Notes: generated from the sequence alone by a model not told the origin. 64,000 bases of DNA from Actinomycetales bacterium (GCA_016125355.1 WGLX01000025.1:21886-85885); one strand, 5' to 3'; shown: positions 1 through 7,772, counted from the first letter of the stretch. Translations and numbers: made by a program.

Positions 1-2
1 CG

Positions 3-443
3 GCGCGGCGCGGCCGCCCGGTGCGCGAGGCCGTCGTCCAGGACATCGAGGTCCCCGCGGACCGTCTGGCCGAGTTCCTCGACTTCTTCCATGCCGAGGT
101 GGGCATCGAGCCGGTCTGGGTGTGCCCGCTCAAGCAGCGGGACCCCTCGGTCCGCTGGCCGCTGTACGAGTTCGACCCCGACGTCCTCTACGTCAACGTC
201 GGCTTCTGGTCGACCGTCGCACTGCCCGAGGGCGTGGACCCGGCCGAGGGCCGCGTCAACCGCCGCATCGAGGAGGTCGTCACCAAGCTCGACGGCCGGA
301 AGTCCCTGTACTCGACCGCCTTCTACGACCGGGACACCTTCTGGTCGATCTACGGCGGGGACGAGTACGCCCAGCTCAAGCAGTCCTACGATCCTGAGGA
401 ACGACTGAGGGATCTCTACGCGAAGGTGGTGGAGCGGCAGTGA
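3..443 (+). CDS. tmsA: FAD-linked oxidoreductase, C-terminal part (TmsA type)
   Basis: The reading frame is open to the left edge, so this is the last 146 or so residues of a longer protein whose start lies outside the window. The tail (GIEPVWVCPL, the YVNVGFW segment and the FYDRDTFWSIYGG segment) resembles the C-terminal domain of DHCR24-like FAD oxidases. Its TGA overlaps the GTG of the next gene, a fatty-acid methyltransferase. In actinobacteria this pair makes 10-methylstearic acid: the methyltransferase adds a methylene to oleoyl chains of phospholipids and TmsA reduces it to a methyl branch. The pairing decides the name; the FAD-binding half is not visible, so the assignment rests on the tail and on context. 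Confidence 0.75.
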   Translation, partial: ARRGRPVREAVVQDIEVPADRLAEFLDFFHAEVGIEPVWVCPLKQRDPSVRWPLYEFDPDVLYVNVGFWSTVALPEGVDPAEGRVNRRIEEVVTKLDGRKSLYSTAFYDRDTFWSIYGGDEYAQLKQSYDPEERLRDLYAKVVERQ

Positions 444-1702
444 AGCTCGCGGATGCATTCTCGATGATCGTGCCCCCGGAGAGGGGGGTCGGATTCCGCG
501 CGTTCGACGGTTCATCCGCCGGGCCTCAGGATGGCGACGTCGTCATGGATGTCCGCAGCCCACGTGCCGTGGAGTACCTGGCGACCTCGCCCAACCAACT
601 GGGCCTCGCTCGAGCATACGTGGCCGGCGACCTTGAGATCGTCGGCGACGCCTACACGGCGCTGTCGAAGTTGTACCCGCTCCCGCTGGATCACCTGTCC
701 TGGCGCGACAAGTTCGAGCTCGCGAAGGCCTTCGCCCCCTTCGCGCTCAAGCGTCCGCCGATCCCCCCGCAGGAGCGTCGGCTGGGCGGGCGTCGTCATT
801 CGAAGAACCGTGACGCCGAGGCCATCCACCACCACTACGACGTGAGCAACCGCTTCTACTCCTGGGTGCTCGGGCCCTCGATGGCGTACACGTGCGCCGT
901 GTTCCCCGACTGGGATGCGTCGTTGGAGACCGCGCAGGAGGAGAAGTTCGACCTCGTGTGCCGCAAGCTCGGCCTGCAGCCCGGGATGCGGCTGCTCGAC
1001 GTCGGCTGCGGTTGGGGCGGCATGGTCATGCACGCGGTCAAGAACTACGGCGTGACGGCCATCGGCGTGACCCTCTCCGAGCAGCAGGCGCAGTGGGGCC
1101 AGGAGACCATCGAGGCTGCGGGCCTCGGCAGCGTGGCGCAGATCCGGTTCAGCGACTACCGCGACGTGCCGGAATCGGGCTTCGACGCGATCTCGTCGAT
1201 CGGCCTCACCGAGCACATCGGGCGGGCGAACTACCCGTCGTACTTCTCCTTCCTGTACGGCAAGCTCCGCCCCGAGGGCCGAATGCTCAACCACACCATC
1301 ACCCGCCCGAACGACGGCTGGCAGACGCACTTCCGCAAGTCGTTCATCAACCGCTACGTGTTCCCGGACGGGGAGCTGTCGGGACCGTCACAGGTGATGA
1401 CGGCGATGAACACCGCCGGCTTCGAGATCCGGCATGAGGAGAACCTCCGCGAGCACTATGCGATGACCCTCAAGTTCTGGTGCGAGAACCTCGAGTCGCA
1501 CTGGGACGAGGCGGTCGCCGAGGCCGGTATCGGCACGGCGCGGGTATGGCGCCTGTACATGGCGGCATCGCGGCTCGGGTTCGAGATCAATCAGATCCAG
1601 CTGCATCAGATGCTCGGGGTGAAGCTGGGACCGGGCGGGGAGAGCGGGATGCCGGCGCGGCCGGGGTTCGACCGAGCACCGGCGTCAGCCGGGCTCGGAT
1701 AG
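440..1702 (+). CDS. tmsB: S-adenosylmethionine fatty-acid methyltransferase (TmsB / cyclopropane synthase family)
   Basis: A 420-residue protein of the cyclopropane-fatty-acyl-phospholipid synthase family. The AdoMet loop LDVGCGWGG is at residues 186-194, preceded by the family segment HHHYDVSNRFY near 130-140 and followed by GVTLSEQQ. The length fits the family. The GTG start overlaps the stop of the upstream FAD oxidoreductase by four bases, so the two are translationally coupled. The neighbour argues for 10-methylene transfer to oleate at the membrane (TmsB/BfaB role) over cyclopropane formation, which needs no reductase. A plain cyclopropane synthase remains possible. Downstream lies a palindromic repeat element, not another gene. 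Confidence 0.8.
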   Translation: MKLADAFSMIVPPERGVGFRAFDGSSAGPQDGDVVMDVRSPRAVEYLATSPNQLGLARAYVAGDLEIVGDAYTALSKLYPLPLDHLSWRDKFELAKAFAPFALKRPPIPPQERRLGGRRHSKNRDAEAIHHHYDVSNRFYSWVLGPSMAYTCAVFPDWDASLETAQEEKFDLVCRKLGLQPGMRLLDVGCGWGGMVMHAVKNYGVTAIGVTLSEQQAQWGQETIEAAGLGSVAQIRFSDYRDVPESGFDAISSIGLTEHIGRANYPSYFSFLYGKLRPEGRMLNHTITRPNDGWQTHFRKSFINRYVFPDGELSGPSQVMTAMNTAGFEIRHEENLREHYAMTLKFWCENLESHWDEAVAEAGIGTARVWRLYMAASRLGFEINQIQLHQMLGVKLGPGGESGMPARPGFDRAPASAGLG

Positions 1703-1719
1703 GCACGAGCACCGGCCCT

Positions 1720-1926
1720 CCCTCCCACGAGTTGAACCGCTTCCCGGTGCAATTCTGAAGAATTGCACCGGTTTCGCGGTCAGACTGCCGATTCGAACCG
1801 CTTCGGCTCGCGCACGCCGCGCTCCTGGTCCAGCGCCCCTCGAGCGGTTCAATTCCGCAGAAAACCGCTGATCCCGGCTCAATCTGCAGATTTGAGCCGG
1901 GATCAGCGGTTCAACTCGTGGGAGGG
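1720..1926. repeat. Composite palindromic element, copy 1
   Basis: A 207-base element between the convergent ends of tmsB and ideR. The outer 22 bases (1720-1741 and 1905-1926) are perfect inverted repeats containing ACGAGTTGAACCGCT. Inside the left end is a hairpin with 13-bp arms and a GA loop (1744-1756 / 1759-1771). Inside the right end is a 23-bp stem with one unpaired base (1864-1910) around TCTGCAGA. The words GAACCGCTT and AGCGGTTCAA recur at 1795-1803 and 1843-1852. The same layout occurs at 26015-26251, and its left half at 63822-63870. No ORF is apparent inside. It could act as a bidirectional terminator here, but the terminal repeats and reuse elsewhere point to a repeat family. 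Confidence 0.85.
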
Positions 1927-1938
1927 CGTCCCGCGCCG

Positions 1939-2625
1939 CTAGCTGGTCTCGACGAGCACGTGGAGGGCCACCTCGTCGGCCAGCTCGGCGTACTCACCGC
2001 CGCTGCCGACGGTCACCCCGCCCGCGGAACGGTGCACCTTGACCGCCGCACCCGGCATGGCACCAACCCGGTGCATGACGGTCATCGCCGCCGCATCCTC
2101 CTGCAGCGGCTCGGCGATCCGCCGGATCACCACCCGTCGCACCTCGTCGACGGCCGCCTCGTTGAGGCTGACGAGGGATCCCTCGTCCGCCGCATCGCGC
2201 GTGGCGGGCCCGAGCTCGTCGAGGCCCGGGATCGGGTTGCCGTACGGCGACGCCGTCGGATTACCGAGGAGTTCCAGGAGACGGCGCTCCACGGACTCGC
2301 TCATCACGTGCTCCCAGCGGCAGGCCTCCGCGTGCACTTCCTCCCACGGCATCTGCAGCACATCGACCAGAAGGCATTCCGCCAGCCGGTGCTTGCGCAT
2401 GACCCGCGTCGCGGCGGCCCGGCCGAGAGGGGTCAGCTCCAGGTGCCGGTCTTCGGAGACGACCACGAGGCCGTCGCGCTCCATGCGCGCCACCGTCTGC
2501 GACACCGTCGGCCCGCTCTGGCTGAGTCGCTCGGCAATCCGCGCCCGCATGGGGACGATGCCCTCCTCCTCGAGCTCGAAGATGGTGCGGAGGTACATCT
2601 CCGTGGTGTCGATGAGGTCGCTCAC
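1939..2625 (-). CDS. ideR: Iron-dependent transcriptional regulator, DtxR/IdeR family
   Basis: A 228-residue protein very close to corynebacterial DtxR and mycobacterial IdeR over the first 140 residues. Metal ligands fall at the DtxR positions: Met10, Cys102, Glu105 and His106 (primary site) and His79, Glu83 and His98 (ancillary site). The N-terminal winged helix contains SGPTVSQTVARMERDGL. The C-terminal SH3-like domain occupies roughly residues 150-228. The GTG start has an AAGGAG six bases upstream. A 19-bp iron box (2652-2670) sits 27 bases upstream, so the gene probably represses itself when iron is plentiful. It is divergent from a photolyase, whose promoter the same box overlaps. Confidence 0.95.
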   Translation of the reverse strand: MSDLIDTTEMYLRTIFELEEEGIVPMRARIAERLSQSGPTVSQTVARMERDGLVVVSEDRHLELTPLGRAAATRVMRKHRLAECLLVDVLQMPWEEVHAEACRWEHVMSESVERRLLELLGNPTASPYGNPIPGLDELGPATRDAADEGSLVSLNEAAVDEVRRVVIRRIAEPLQEDAAAMTVMHRVGAMPGAAVKVHRSAGGVTVGSGGEYAELADEVALHVLVETS

Positions 2626-2651
2626 GAAGACTCCTTCGCTGGTCGCCCACG

Positions 2652-2670
2652 TTCGGTTTGCCTACCCTCA
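2652..2670. promoter_or_regulatory. Candidate DtxR/IdeR iron box
   Basis: The 19 bases agree with the DtxR operator (TTAGGTTAGSCTAACCTAA) at 15 positions, including both GGTT/CC half-site cores. The site lies between ideR and the divergent photolyase and covers the photolyase -35 box. The match was made by eye; DNA binding is inferred. Confidence 0.65.
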
Positions 2671-2686
2671 ACCTACTGCCTAGCCT
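2658..2686 (+). promoter_or_regulatory. Promoter of the photolyase gene, leaderless
   Basis: TTGCCT (2658-2663) and TAGCCT (2681-2686) are separated by 17 bases. The -10 box ends six bases before the GTG start at 2693, so transcription should begin at or next to the start codon, giving a leaderless message. The -35 lies inside the candidate iron box. Confidence 0.6.
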
Positions 2687-2692
2687 GCCCAC

Positions 2693-4048
2693 GTGCCGAC
2701 CGTGATGTGGTTCCGCCGGGATCTCCGGCTCGGTGACAACCCCGCCCTCCTGGCCGCCATCGAGGAGGCCGGCTCCGGGGACGACCCTCGCGTCGTGCCG
2801 CTCTTCGTCGTCGACCCGGTCCTCTGGCAGGCGTCCGGCCCCGTGCGCAAGGCCTACCTCGTCGACGCGCTGCGGTCGCTTGACGACAGCCTCGGGGGCC
2901 AGATCCTCATCCAGCACGGGGATCCGGTCGACGTGGTGCCGGCTATCGCCCGCGCGAGCGGCGCGACGAGCGTTCACGTCGCCGCCGACTTCGGGCCGTA
3001 CGGACGCCGACGCGATGACGCCGTGGAGGCGGCCCTCCGCGTTCCGCTGGTCCGCACCGGCTCGCCCTACGCCGTCGCGCCCGGTCGCGTGACCAAGGAC
3101 GACGGCACCCCCTTCCGCGTGTTCACCCCGTTCTGGAAGGCGTGGACACGCCATGGCTGGCGGGGGCCCGCGGGCGCACCACCCACCGACGTCGAGTGGT
3201 GGATGCCTGTCGAGTGCGACGGCTTCCCGGACCGACCGGACCTCGGCGACCTCGAGCTGCCGGCGGCCGGGGAGCAGGCGGCGCGGGCCCGCTGGGCCGC
3301 CTTCCGCGACCAGCGGCTCGCCGCCTACCCCGAATCGCGCAACCGCCCTGACCTGCCGGGCACCAGCGTGATGAGCCACCACCTTCGGTGGGGCGAGATC
3401 CATCCGCGCACGATGCTGGCCGAGCTCGGCCAGCAGGACGAGGTCTTCGCGAAGGAGCTGTGCTGGCGGGAGTTCTACGCCGACGTGCTCGCCACGGCGC
3501 CGAAGAGCGCCCATTCCTCCCTGGACCAGCGATACGACGACGACATGCGCTGGACCGAGGGGGCGACGGCCCGGGCCATGCTGGCCACCTGGGCCGAGGG
3601 CCGAACCGGCTACCCGTTCGTCGACGCCGGCATGCGCCAGCTGCGCGCCGAGGGCTGGATGCACAACCGGGTCCGGATGGTCGTCGCGAGCTTCCTGGTC
3701 AAGGACCTGCACCTGCCGTGGCAGCTCGGCGCTCGCGAGTTCATGCACTGGCTGCGGGACGGCGACCTGGCCAGCAACGTGCACGGCTGGCAGTGGACGG
3801 CCGGATGCGGGACCGACGCGGCGCCGTTCTACCGGGTCTTCAACCCGATCCTCCAAGGCCAGAAGTTCGATCCGGATGGGGAGTACGTGCGGCGCTACGT
3901 CCCCGAGCTGCGCCACCTCCCGGGCGCGGCCGTCCACGAGCCCTGGAACGACCCCGCCGGCTACCGGCACGGCTACCCGCAACGGGTCGTCGACCACGCC
4001 GTGGAGCGCGGGGTGGCACTCGCCGACTTCGAGGCCATCAAGAGATGA
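2693..4048 (+). CDS. phrB: Deoxyribodipyrimidine photolyase
   Basis: A 451-residue class I cryptochrome/photolyase. The N-terminal antenna domain starts VMWFRRDLRLGDNPAL. The C-terminal FAD-binding domain has WREFYADVL, GYPFVDAGMRQL, WMHNRVRM and the WQWTAGCGTDA and YRVFNPILQGQKFD segments, which line the FAD and the thymine-dimer site and carry the electron-transfer tryptophans. It repairs UV pyrimidine dimers with light. The GTG start is chosen because a -10 box lies six bases before it and there is no Shine-Dalgarno sequence. Its stop overlaps the start of the next gene (ATGA). Confidence 0.95.
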   Translation: MPTVMWFRRDLRLGDNPALLAAIEEAGSGDDPRVVPLFVVDPVLWQASGPVRKAYLVDALRSLDDSLGGQILIQHGDPVDVVPAIARASGATSVHVAADFGPYGRRRDDAVEAALRVPLVRTGSPYAVAPGRVTKDDGTPFRVFTPFWKAWTRHGWRGPAGAPPTDVEWWMPVECDGFPDRPDLGDLELPAAGEQAARARWAAFRDQRLAAYPESRNRPDLPGTSVMSHHLRWGEIHPRTMLAELGQQDEVFAKELCWREFYADVLATAPKSAHSSLDQRYDDDMRWTEGATARAMLATWAEGRTGYPFVDAGMRQLRAEGWMHNRVRMVVASFLVKDLHLPWQLGAREFMHWLRDGDLASNVHGWQWTAGCGTDAAPFYRVFNPILQGQKFDPDGEYVRRYVPELRHLPGAAVHEPWNDPAGYRHGYPQRVVDHAVERGVALADFEAIKR

Positions 4049-4584
4049 TCCTCCTCCTGCGCGACGACCGAGGCGCCGTCCGGGAGATCGATGCCGCGCT
4101 GTTCGACATGGACGGCACGCTGGTCGACTCCGTCGTGGCCACCGAGCGGGCCCACCACGACTGGGCACGCGCCCATGGGGTGCTCGACCGGGAGTCGCGA
4201 GACCTCGACGGCGTCGTGGCCACTCCCGGGGCCCTCGAAGTCACTGCATGGCTCGACGCCCACGCGATCCCCTGGGCCGTCGTCACCAGCGCGGACGAGC
4301 CGCTGGCCCGCACCCGGCTGGGCGCCGCGGGCATCTCGCCGACCGTCCTGGTGAGCCGACGGGACACGGTCCGCGGCAAGCCCGATCCCGATCCCTTCGA
4401 CACGGGGGCCCGGAGGGCGAAGGTCGCGGCGCAGCGCTGCCTCGCCGTCGAGGACACCCAGGCCGGAGTCGACTCGGGTCGAGCCGCCGGGACGCTCACC
4501 GCGGGCCTCGGCGACCTCGACGCGGACATCCGGATCGCAGACCTGCCGCACCTGATCCGACTGCTCGACGCCTCGCCGACGTAG
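4045..4584 (+). CDS. HAD-superfamily phosphatase, small cap
   Basis: A 179-residue HAD hydrolase. Motif I is FDMDGTLVDS near residues 18-26, motif II is VVTSADEP, motif III is GKPDPDPF and motif IV is VEDTQAGVDSG, so all catalytic positions are present. The segment between motifs I and II is only about 70 residues, so the helical cap is shorter than in beta-phosphoglucomutase-type relatives. Probable substrate: a small sugar or polyol phosphate (unknown). The ATG overlaps the photolyase TGA. The final TAG is also the first half of the TAGGCT -10 box of the following ParA gene. Confidence 0.8.
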   Translation: MILLLRDDRGAVREIDAALFDMDGTLVDSVVATERAHHDWARAHGVLDRESRDLDGVVATPGALEVTAWLDAHAIPWAVVTSADEPLARTRLGAAGISPTVLVSRRDTVRGKPDPDPFDTGARRAKVAAQRCLAVEDTQAGVDSGRAAGTLTAGLGDLDADIRIADLPHLIRLLDASPT

Positions 4585-4593
4585 GCTCTCGGC

Positions 4594-5394
4594 ATGACCG
4601 TCGTCGCCGTGCTCTCGATGAAGGGCGGCGTGGGCAAGTCGACCGTGGCCCTCGGGCTCGCCAGCGCAGCGTGGGATCGCGACCTGCGGACCCTCGTGAT
4701 CGACATGGATCCGCAGGCCAACGCCTCCATGGCCCTCGACGTCCTCGGCGCCGACTTCACCACGAGCGACGTGCTGGCCGACGCACGGGCCGGCGTGGCC
4801 GCCGACGCCATTGTCGAGAGCGGCTGGGGACCCTCCGTGTCGGTCATCGCATCGGAACGGTCGCTGGAGCACCGCACCAGCGTGCGCGGCCGCAACTCGT
4901 CCCAAAGGCTCCGCACCGCCCTCGCCACCGTCCCGAAGCGGTTCGACCTGGTGCTCATCGACTGCCCACCGTCTTTGGGCGAGCTCACGCGCAACGCGCT
5001 CACCGCGGCAGACCGCGCCGTCATCGTGACCGAGCCGAGCCACTTCTCCCTCCACGGCGCCGCAGAGGCGCTGGAGGCCGTGGACGTCATCTCGCGGAGC
5101 ACGAACCCGCGGCTGCGCGCCACGGCGGTGGTCGTCAACCGGTTCCGACCCGACGACCGGGAGCACCGGCTCAACCTCGAGCGGCTGGCCGACGCCCACG
5201 GCCGCCTCATCTACGACCCGCCCCTCCCGGAGTGCGCGGGCATCCCGCAGTCGCAGCGCGCGGTCAGCCCGATCCACACGTGGAACTCCCCCGGGTCTCG
5301 CGAGGTCGCCGAGATCATGGACGACCTGCTCGACATGCTCGTGCCGCCGAAGCAGCCCGAGCCGCGGGTCTCGATCCGGCGGTTCCTCACGTGA
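4594..5394 (+). CDS. ParA/MinD-family ATPase
   Basis: A 266-residue deviant-Walker ATPase: KGGVGKST at residues 10-17, followed by VIDMDPQANAS and later LIDCPPSLGELTRNAL. Such proteins form dimers on nucleoid DNA and move DNA or protein cargo. It is followed with a four-base overlap by a ribbon-helix-helix protein, the usual arrangement of type Ib/III partition modules, but no ParB or parS (TGTTTCACGTGAAACA) is seen here, so this is not the chromosomal parABS. A -10 box TAGGCT ends six bases before the ATG, so the pair probably has its own leaderless transcript. Cargo is unknown. Confidence 0.8.
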   Translation: MTVVAVLSMKGGVGKSTVALGLASAAWDRDLRTLVIDMDPQANASMALDVLGADFTTSDVLADARAGVAADAIVESGWGPSVSVIASERSLEHRTSVRGRNSSQRLRTALATVPKRFDLVLIDCPPSLGELTRNALTAADRAVIVTEPSHFSLHGAAEALEAVDVISRSTNPRLRATAVVVNRFRPDDREHRLNLERLADAHGRLIYDPPLPECAGIPQSQRAVSPIHTWNSPGSREVAEIMDDLLDMLVPPKQPEPRVSIRRFLT

Positions 5395-5669
5395 CGAACG
5401 ACCCCACCCTGCGGTCGCGACTGCAGAAGGCGGAGGACGCCGACGTCCATCCGAGCACCCCCGTCGACACAGGCCCCGAGACCTCCCTGCGCCGTCCCGG
5501 GGCCTCGACGGCCGACTCCGTCGGCATGCCGGACAAGGACAAGCTGGTCTCCCTCGACGTGAAGGTCCCGAAGTCGCTCCGCAAGTCCGTGCGCCGCGAG
5601 GCTGAGCGTCGCGGCGTCAGCGTCGACGAGATCGTCGCGGAGGCCTTGCGCGATCGCGCGCAGCGCTGA
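5391..5669 (+). CDS. Ribbon-helix-helix protein, partner of the ParA-like ATPase
   Basis: A 92-residue protein. Residues 1-48 are polar and probably disordered; residues 50-92 (KLVSLDVKVPKSLRKSVRREAE and following) fit a ribbon-helix-helix DNA-binding fold with a basic strand and the helix pair RKSVRREAERRG / SVDEIVAEALRDRA. The GTG overlaps the TGA of the ParA-like gene. A disordered N-terminus that could stimulate the ATPase followed by an RHH fold is the design of small plasmid ParB/ParG-type adaptors. The function is inferred from the pairing. A 25-bp-arm palindrome begins 20 bases downstream. Confidence 0.65.
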   Translation: MTNDPTLRSRLQKAEDADVHPSTPVDTGPETSLRRPGASTADSVGMPDKDKLVSLDVKVPKSLRKSVRREAERRGVSVDEIVAEALRDRAQR

Positions 5670-5688
5670 CACCGACCCCCACCACCTC

Positions 5689-5750
5689 GCCGACTGCTAC
5701 GGGATTCGTCACACCGGCGCGGCCATGTGACGAATCCCGTAGCAGTCGGC
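5689..5750. repeat. Perfect palindrome with 25-bp arms
   Basis: The arms 5689-5713 and 5726-5750 are perfectly complementary and flank a 12-base loop. They contain CTGCTACGGGATTCGTCACA and its complement. The site lies between the RHH gene and the leader of the DEAD-box helicase. No U-tract follows, so it is not a textbook terminator, although the hairpin would be very stable. The loop-proximal CGTCACA/TGTGACG resembles that of the palindrome at 51374-51428. Confidence 0.85.
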
Positions 5751-5923
5751 GGTGGGTGGCCGATTTCGGGATTCGGCCGCGGACCCGTACCCTTGAGCAG
5801 TCCCCACCGGGACAGACTTCGGGGCGCATGGTGCGCCCACCTGCGAGTTTCGATCCACCGAGACGCTGACCGTCCGGAGATCACGTCGAGACACGCGTGA
5901 CGTCTCGACAGAATCGATTTCGC
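5751..5923 (+). promoter_or_regulatory. Probable structured leader of the DEAD-box helicase gene
   Basis: About 170 bases without an ORF precede the helicase. They hold two short perfect hairpins: GGCGCA-TGG-TGCGCC at 5823-5837 and GTCGAGAC/GTCTCGAC (5885-5892 / 5902-5909). The helicase start lacks both a Shine-Dalgarno sequence and the adjacent -10 box seen at leaderless genes here, so a long, folded 5' UTR is a reasonable reading. No known riboswitch was recognised. Confidence 0.3.
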
Positions 5924-7261
5924 ATGTCCATGTCCTTCGCCGATCTCGGCGTGCCCGCTCGCCTCGTCCAGTCGCTGGATAAGGCGGGCATCTCCGCACC
6001 CTTCCCGGTGCAGACCGCCACGCTCCCCGACGCCATCTCCGGTCGCGACCTGCTGGCCCGCGCCCGCACGGGCTCCGGGAAGACGCTGGCGTTCGGCCTC
6101 GGGATGCTCGTCCAGCTCGAGAACCACCCGACCACGCCGCTGCAGCCGCAGGGCCTGATCCTCGTGCCGACGCGCGAGCTCGCCATGCAGGTGTCGGACA
6201 GCCTGCGTCCGCATGCCGAGGCCGCAGGCGTCCGCATGCGCCTCGTCGCCGGCGGCATGCCGTACGCCAAGCAGATCGAGGCGATCCGTCGCGGGACCAA
6301 CATCGTCATCGCGACGCCTGGCCGGCTGACGGACCTCGTGAACAAGGGTGCCGTGGACCTGTCCCGCGTCCGCATTACGGTGCTCGACGAGGCCGACCAG
6401 ATGTGTGACATGGGCTTCCTGCCGCAGGTGCGCGAGATCCTCGACCTCACCCGTCCGGGCAGCCAGCGCATGCTGTTCAGCGCGACGCTCAACGGCGACG
6501 TCGACGGGATCGTCCGGCGCTACATGACGGACCCGGTGCGCCACGAGCTCGCCCCCGAGCATGCGCCCGTCGAGTCGATGGAGCACCACATCATGCTGGT
6601 GCACCCGGCCGACCGCAGTGAGGTCCTCGCCCGCATCGCCTCCCGCCAGGGACGCACGATCTTCTTCGCCCGCACCCAGGCCGGCGTCGACCGCATCACG
6701 GCGCAGCTCAATGCCGAGGGCGTCGCCGCGGGCGGCCTCCACGGCGGCAAGACGCAGGCGGTGCGCACCCGCACGCTCCAGAACCTCCACGACGGGGTGA
6801 CGACGGCCCTCGTCGCCACCGACGTCGCGGCCCGCGGGATCCATGTCGATGGCATCACGCTGGTCGTGCAGGTCGATCCGCCGGCCGGTCCCAAGGACTA
6901 CCTGCACCGCGCCGGTCGCACCGCGCGGGCCGGCGAGTCCGGCACCGTGGTGACGCTGGCCCATCCCAAGTCGCGTCGACAGGTCGAGCGGCTCACCAGC
7001 CAGGCGGGCGTCACCCCCCAGGTGACTCGCGTTCGACCGGCCGACGAAGCCCTCGCCGACGTGACGGGAGCGCGGCAGCCGAGCGGCGTCCCGTGGACCG
7101 AGCCGCAGCCGAAGCGCTCCGAGCGCGGGGCCGAGCGCGGCTCCTGGCGCGGGCCCAAGCGGTCCGATCGCGGGCCGAAGCGGGGTCCGGCTCGGGGTTC
7201 CGCTCCGCGCGGGCAGAAGTCGGTCAGCGGGAGCGGCGGGCGTCCCACTCGTCGCGGGTGA
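5924..7261 (+). CDS. DEAD-box ATP-dependent RNA helicase
   Basis: A 445-residue helicase. Q-motif region PFPVQTATLPD near 26-36, Walker A ARTGSGKT at 47-54, PTRELA at 82-87, TPGRL at 131-135, DEAD at 155-158, SAT motif FSATLN, and HRAGRTARAG in the second RecA domain. The last 70 residues are a basic Arg/Gly/Ser tail, as in RNA-binding RhlE/DeaD-type enzymes. It unwinds RNA in ribosome assembly or decay. Start: ATG 5924 and ATG 5930 are both possible (the latter gives the common MSFADLG beginning); upstream GTG 5897 is less likely. Its 3' end overlaps the convergent GNAT gene by 38 bases. Confidence 0.9.
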   Translation: MSMSFADLGVPARLVQSLDKAGISAPFPVQTATLPDAISGRDLLARARTGSGKTLAFGLGMLVQLENHPTTPLQPQGLILVPTRELAMQVSDSLRPHAEAAGVRMRLVAGGMPYAKQIEAIRRGTNIVIATPGRLTDLVNKGAVDLSRVRITVLDEADQMCDMGFLPQVREILDLTRPGSQRMLFSATLNGDVDGIVRRYMTDPVRHELAPEHAPVESMEHHIMLVHPADRSEVLARIASRQGRTIFFARTQAGVDRITAQLNAEGVAAGGLHGGKTQAVRTRTLQNLHDGVTTALVATDVAARGIHVDGITLVVQVDPPAGPKDYLHRAGRTARAGESGTVVTLAHPKSRRQVERLTSQAGVTPQVTRVRPADEALADVTGARQPSGVPWTEPQPKRSERGAERGSWRGPKRSDRGPKRGPARGSAPRGQKSVSGSGGRPTRRG

Positions 7262-7772
7262 TCGCGTAGACGAGCTCGTCGGTCCATTCGCCCTTGACGA
7301 ACTCGTTCTCCCGCAGGTGCGCCTCGCGACGCATCCCCAGCCGTTCGAGGAGTCGCGCCGAGGGGGCGTTGCGCGCGTCGAGACGTCCCACGACCCTGTG
7401 CGCTCCGAGCTCACGGAAGGCATAGTCCACCATCGCGCCGGCCGCCTCGGTCGCGTACCCCTGACCGCCCGCGTCGGCACGGAAGGCATAGCCCACCTCG
7501 CACTGGCGATGTTCGACGCTTCTCAGACAGACGCCCACCTGGCCGAGGAATCCCCCGTTCCTCTCGACGGCGACATTGCGCCAGGCGCCCTCCTCCGGAT
7601 CGCCCGAACCCAGGCGTCGGGTCAGGTCCGCCAGGGCGGCCTCGCGGTCCATGACGTCCTCGTACAGGTACCGCATCACCTCGGGGTCAGAGACCATGAG
7701 CAGGTAGGCGTCGAGGTCGTCCACCGACAACTCGCGCAGGACGAGACGCTCTGTGCGGATCGGCAGCTTCAT
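7224..7772 (-). CDS. GNAT-family N-acetyltransferase, RimJ/RimL type
   Basis: A 182-residue protein beginning MKLPIRTERLVLREL, the standard opening of RimJ/RimL-like acetyltransferases, with the acetyl-CoA loop region AGGQGYATEAAGAMVDYAF and the C-terminal NAPSARLLERLGMRREAH. It probably acetylates the N-terminus of a protein or a small amine; the substrate is unknown. ATG 7772 is chosen over longer readings because AAGGCT (NANNNT) lies exactly six bases upstream, the pattern seen at other leaderless genes here. It overlaps the helicase gene tail to tail. Confidence 0.85.
   Translation of the reverse strand: MKLPIRTERLVLRELSVDDLDAYLLMVSDPEVMRYLYEDVMDREAALADLTRRLGSGDPEEGAWRNVAVERNGGFLGQVGVCLRSVEHRQCEVGYAFRADAGGQGYATEAAGAMVDYAFRELGAHRVVGRLDARNAPSARLLERLGMRREAHLRENEFVKGEWTDELVYAITRDEWDARRSR

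Noticed and set aside
1720..1926. CRISPR array
   Set aside because: Repeated words are in both orientations, unequal in spacing and form nested hairpins; there are no uniform spacers and no cas genes.
5391..5669. Antitoxin of a toxin-antitoxin pair
   Set aside because: The RHH protein is coupled to a ParA-type ATPase, not to a small toxin, and no toxin-like ORF is adjacent.
4594..5669. Chromosomal parABS locus with origin of replication nearby
   Set aside because: No ParB, parS, dnaA, dnaN, gidB or rpmH is seen, and the partner is a small RHH protein.
5751..5923. Known riboswitch before the DEAD-box helicase
   Set aside because: No conserved riboswitch core could be recognised; only two short hairpins are certain.
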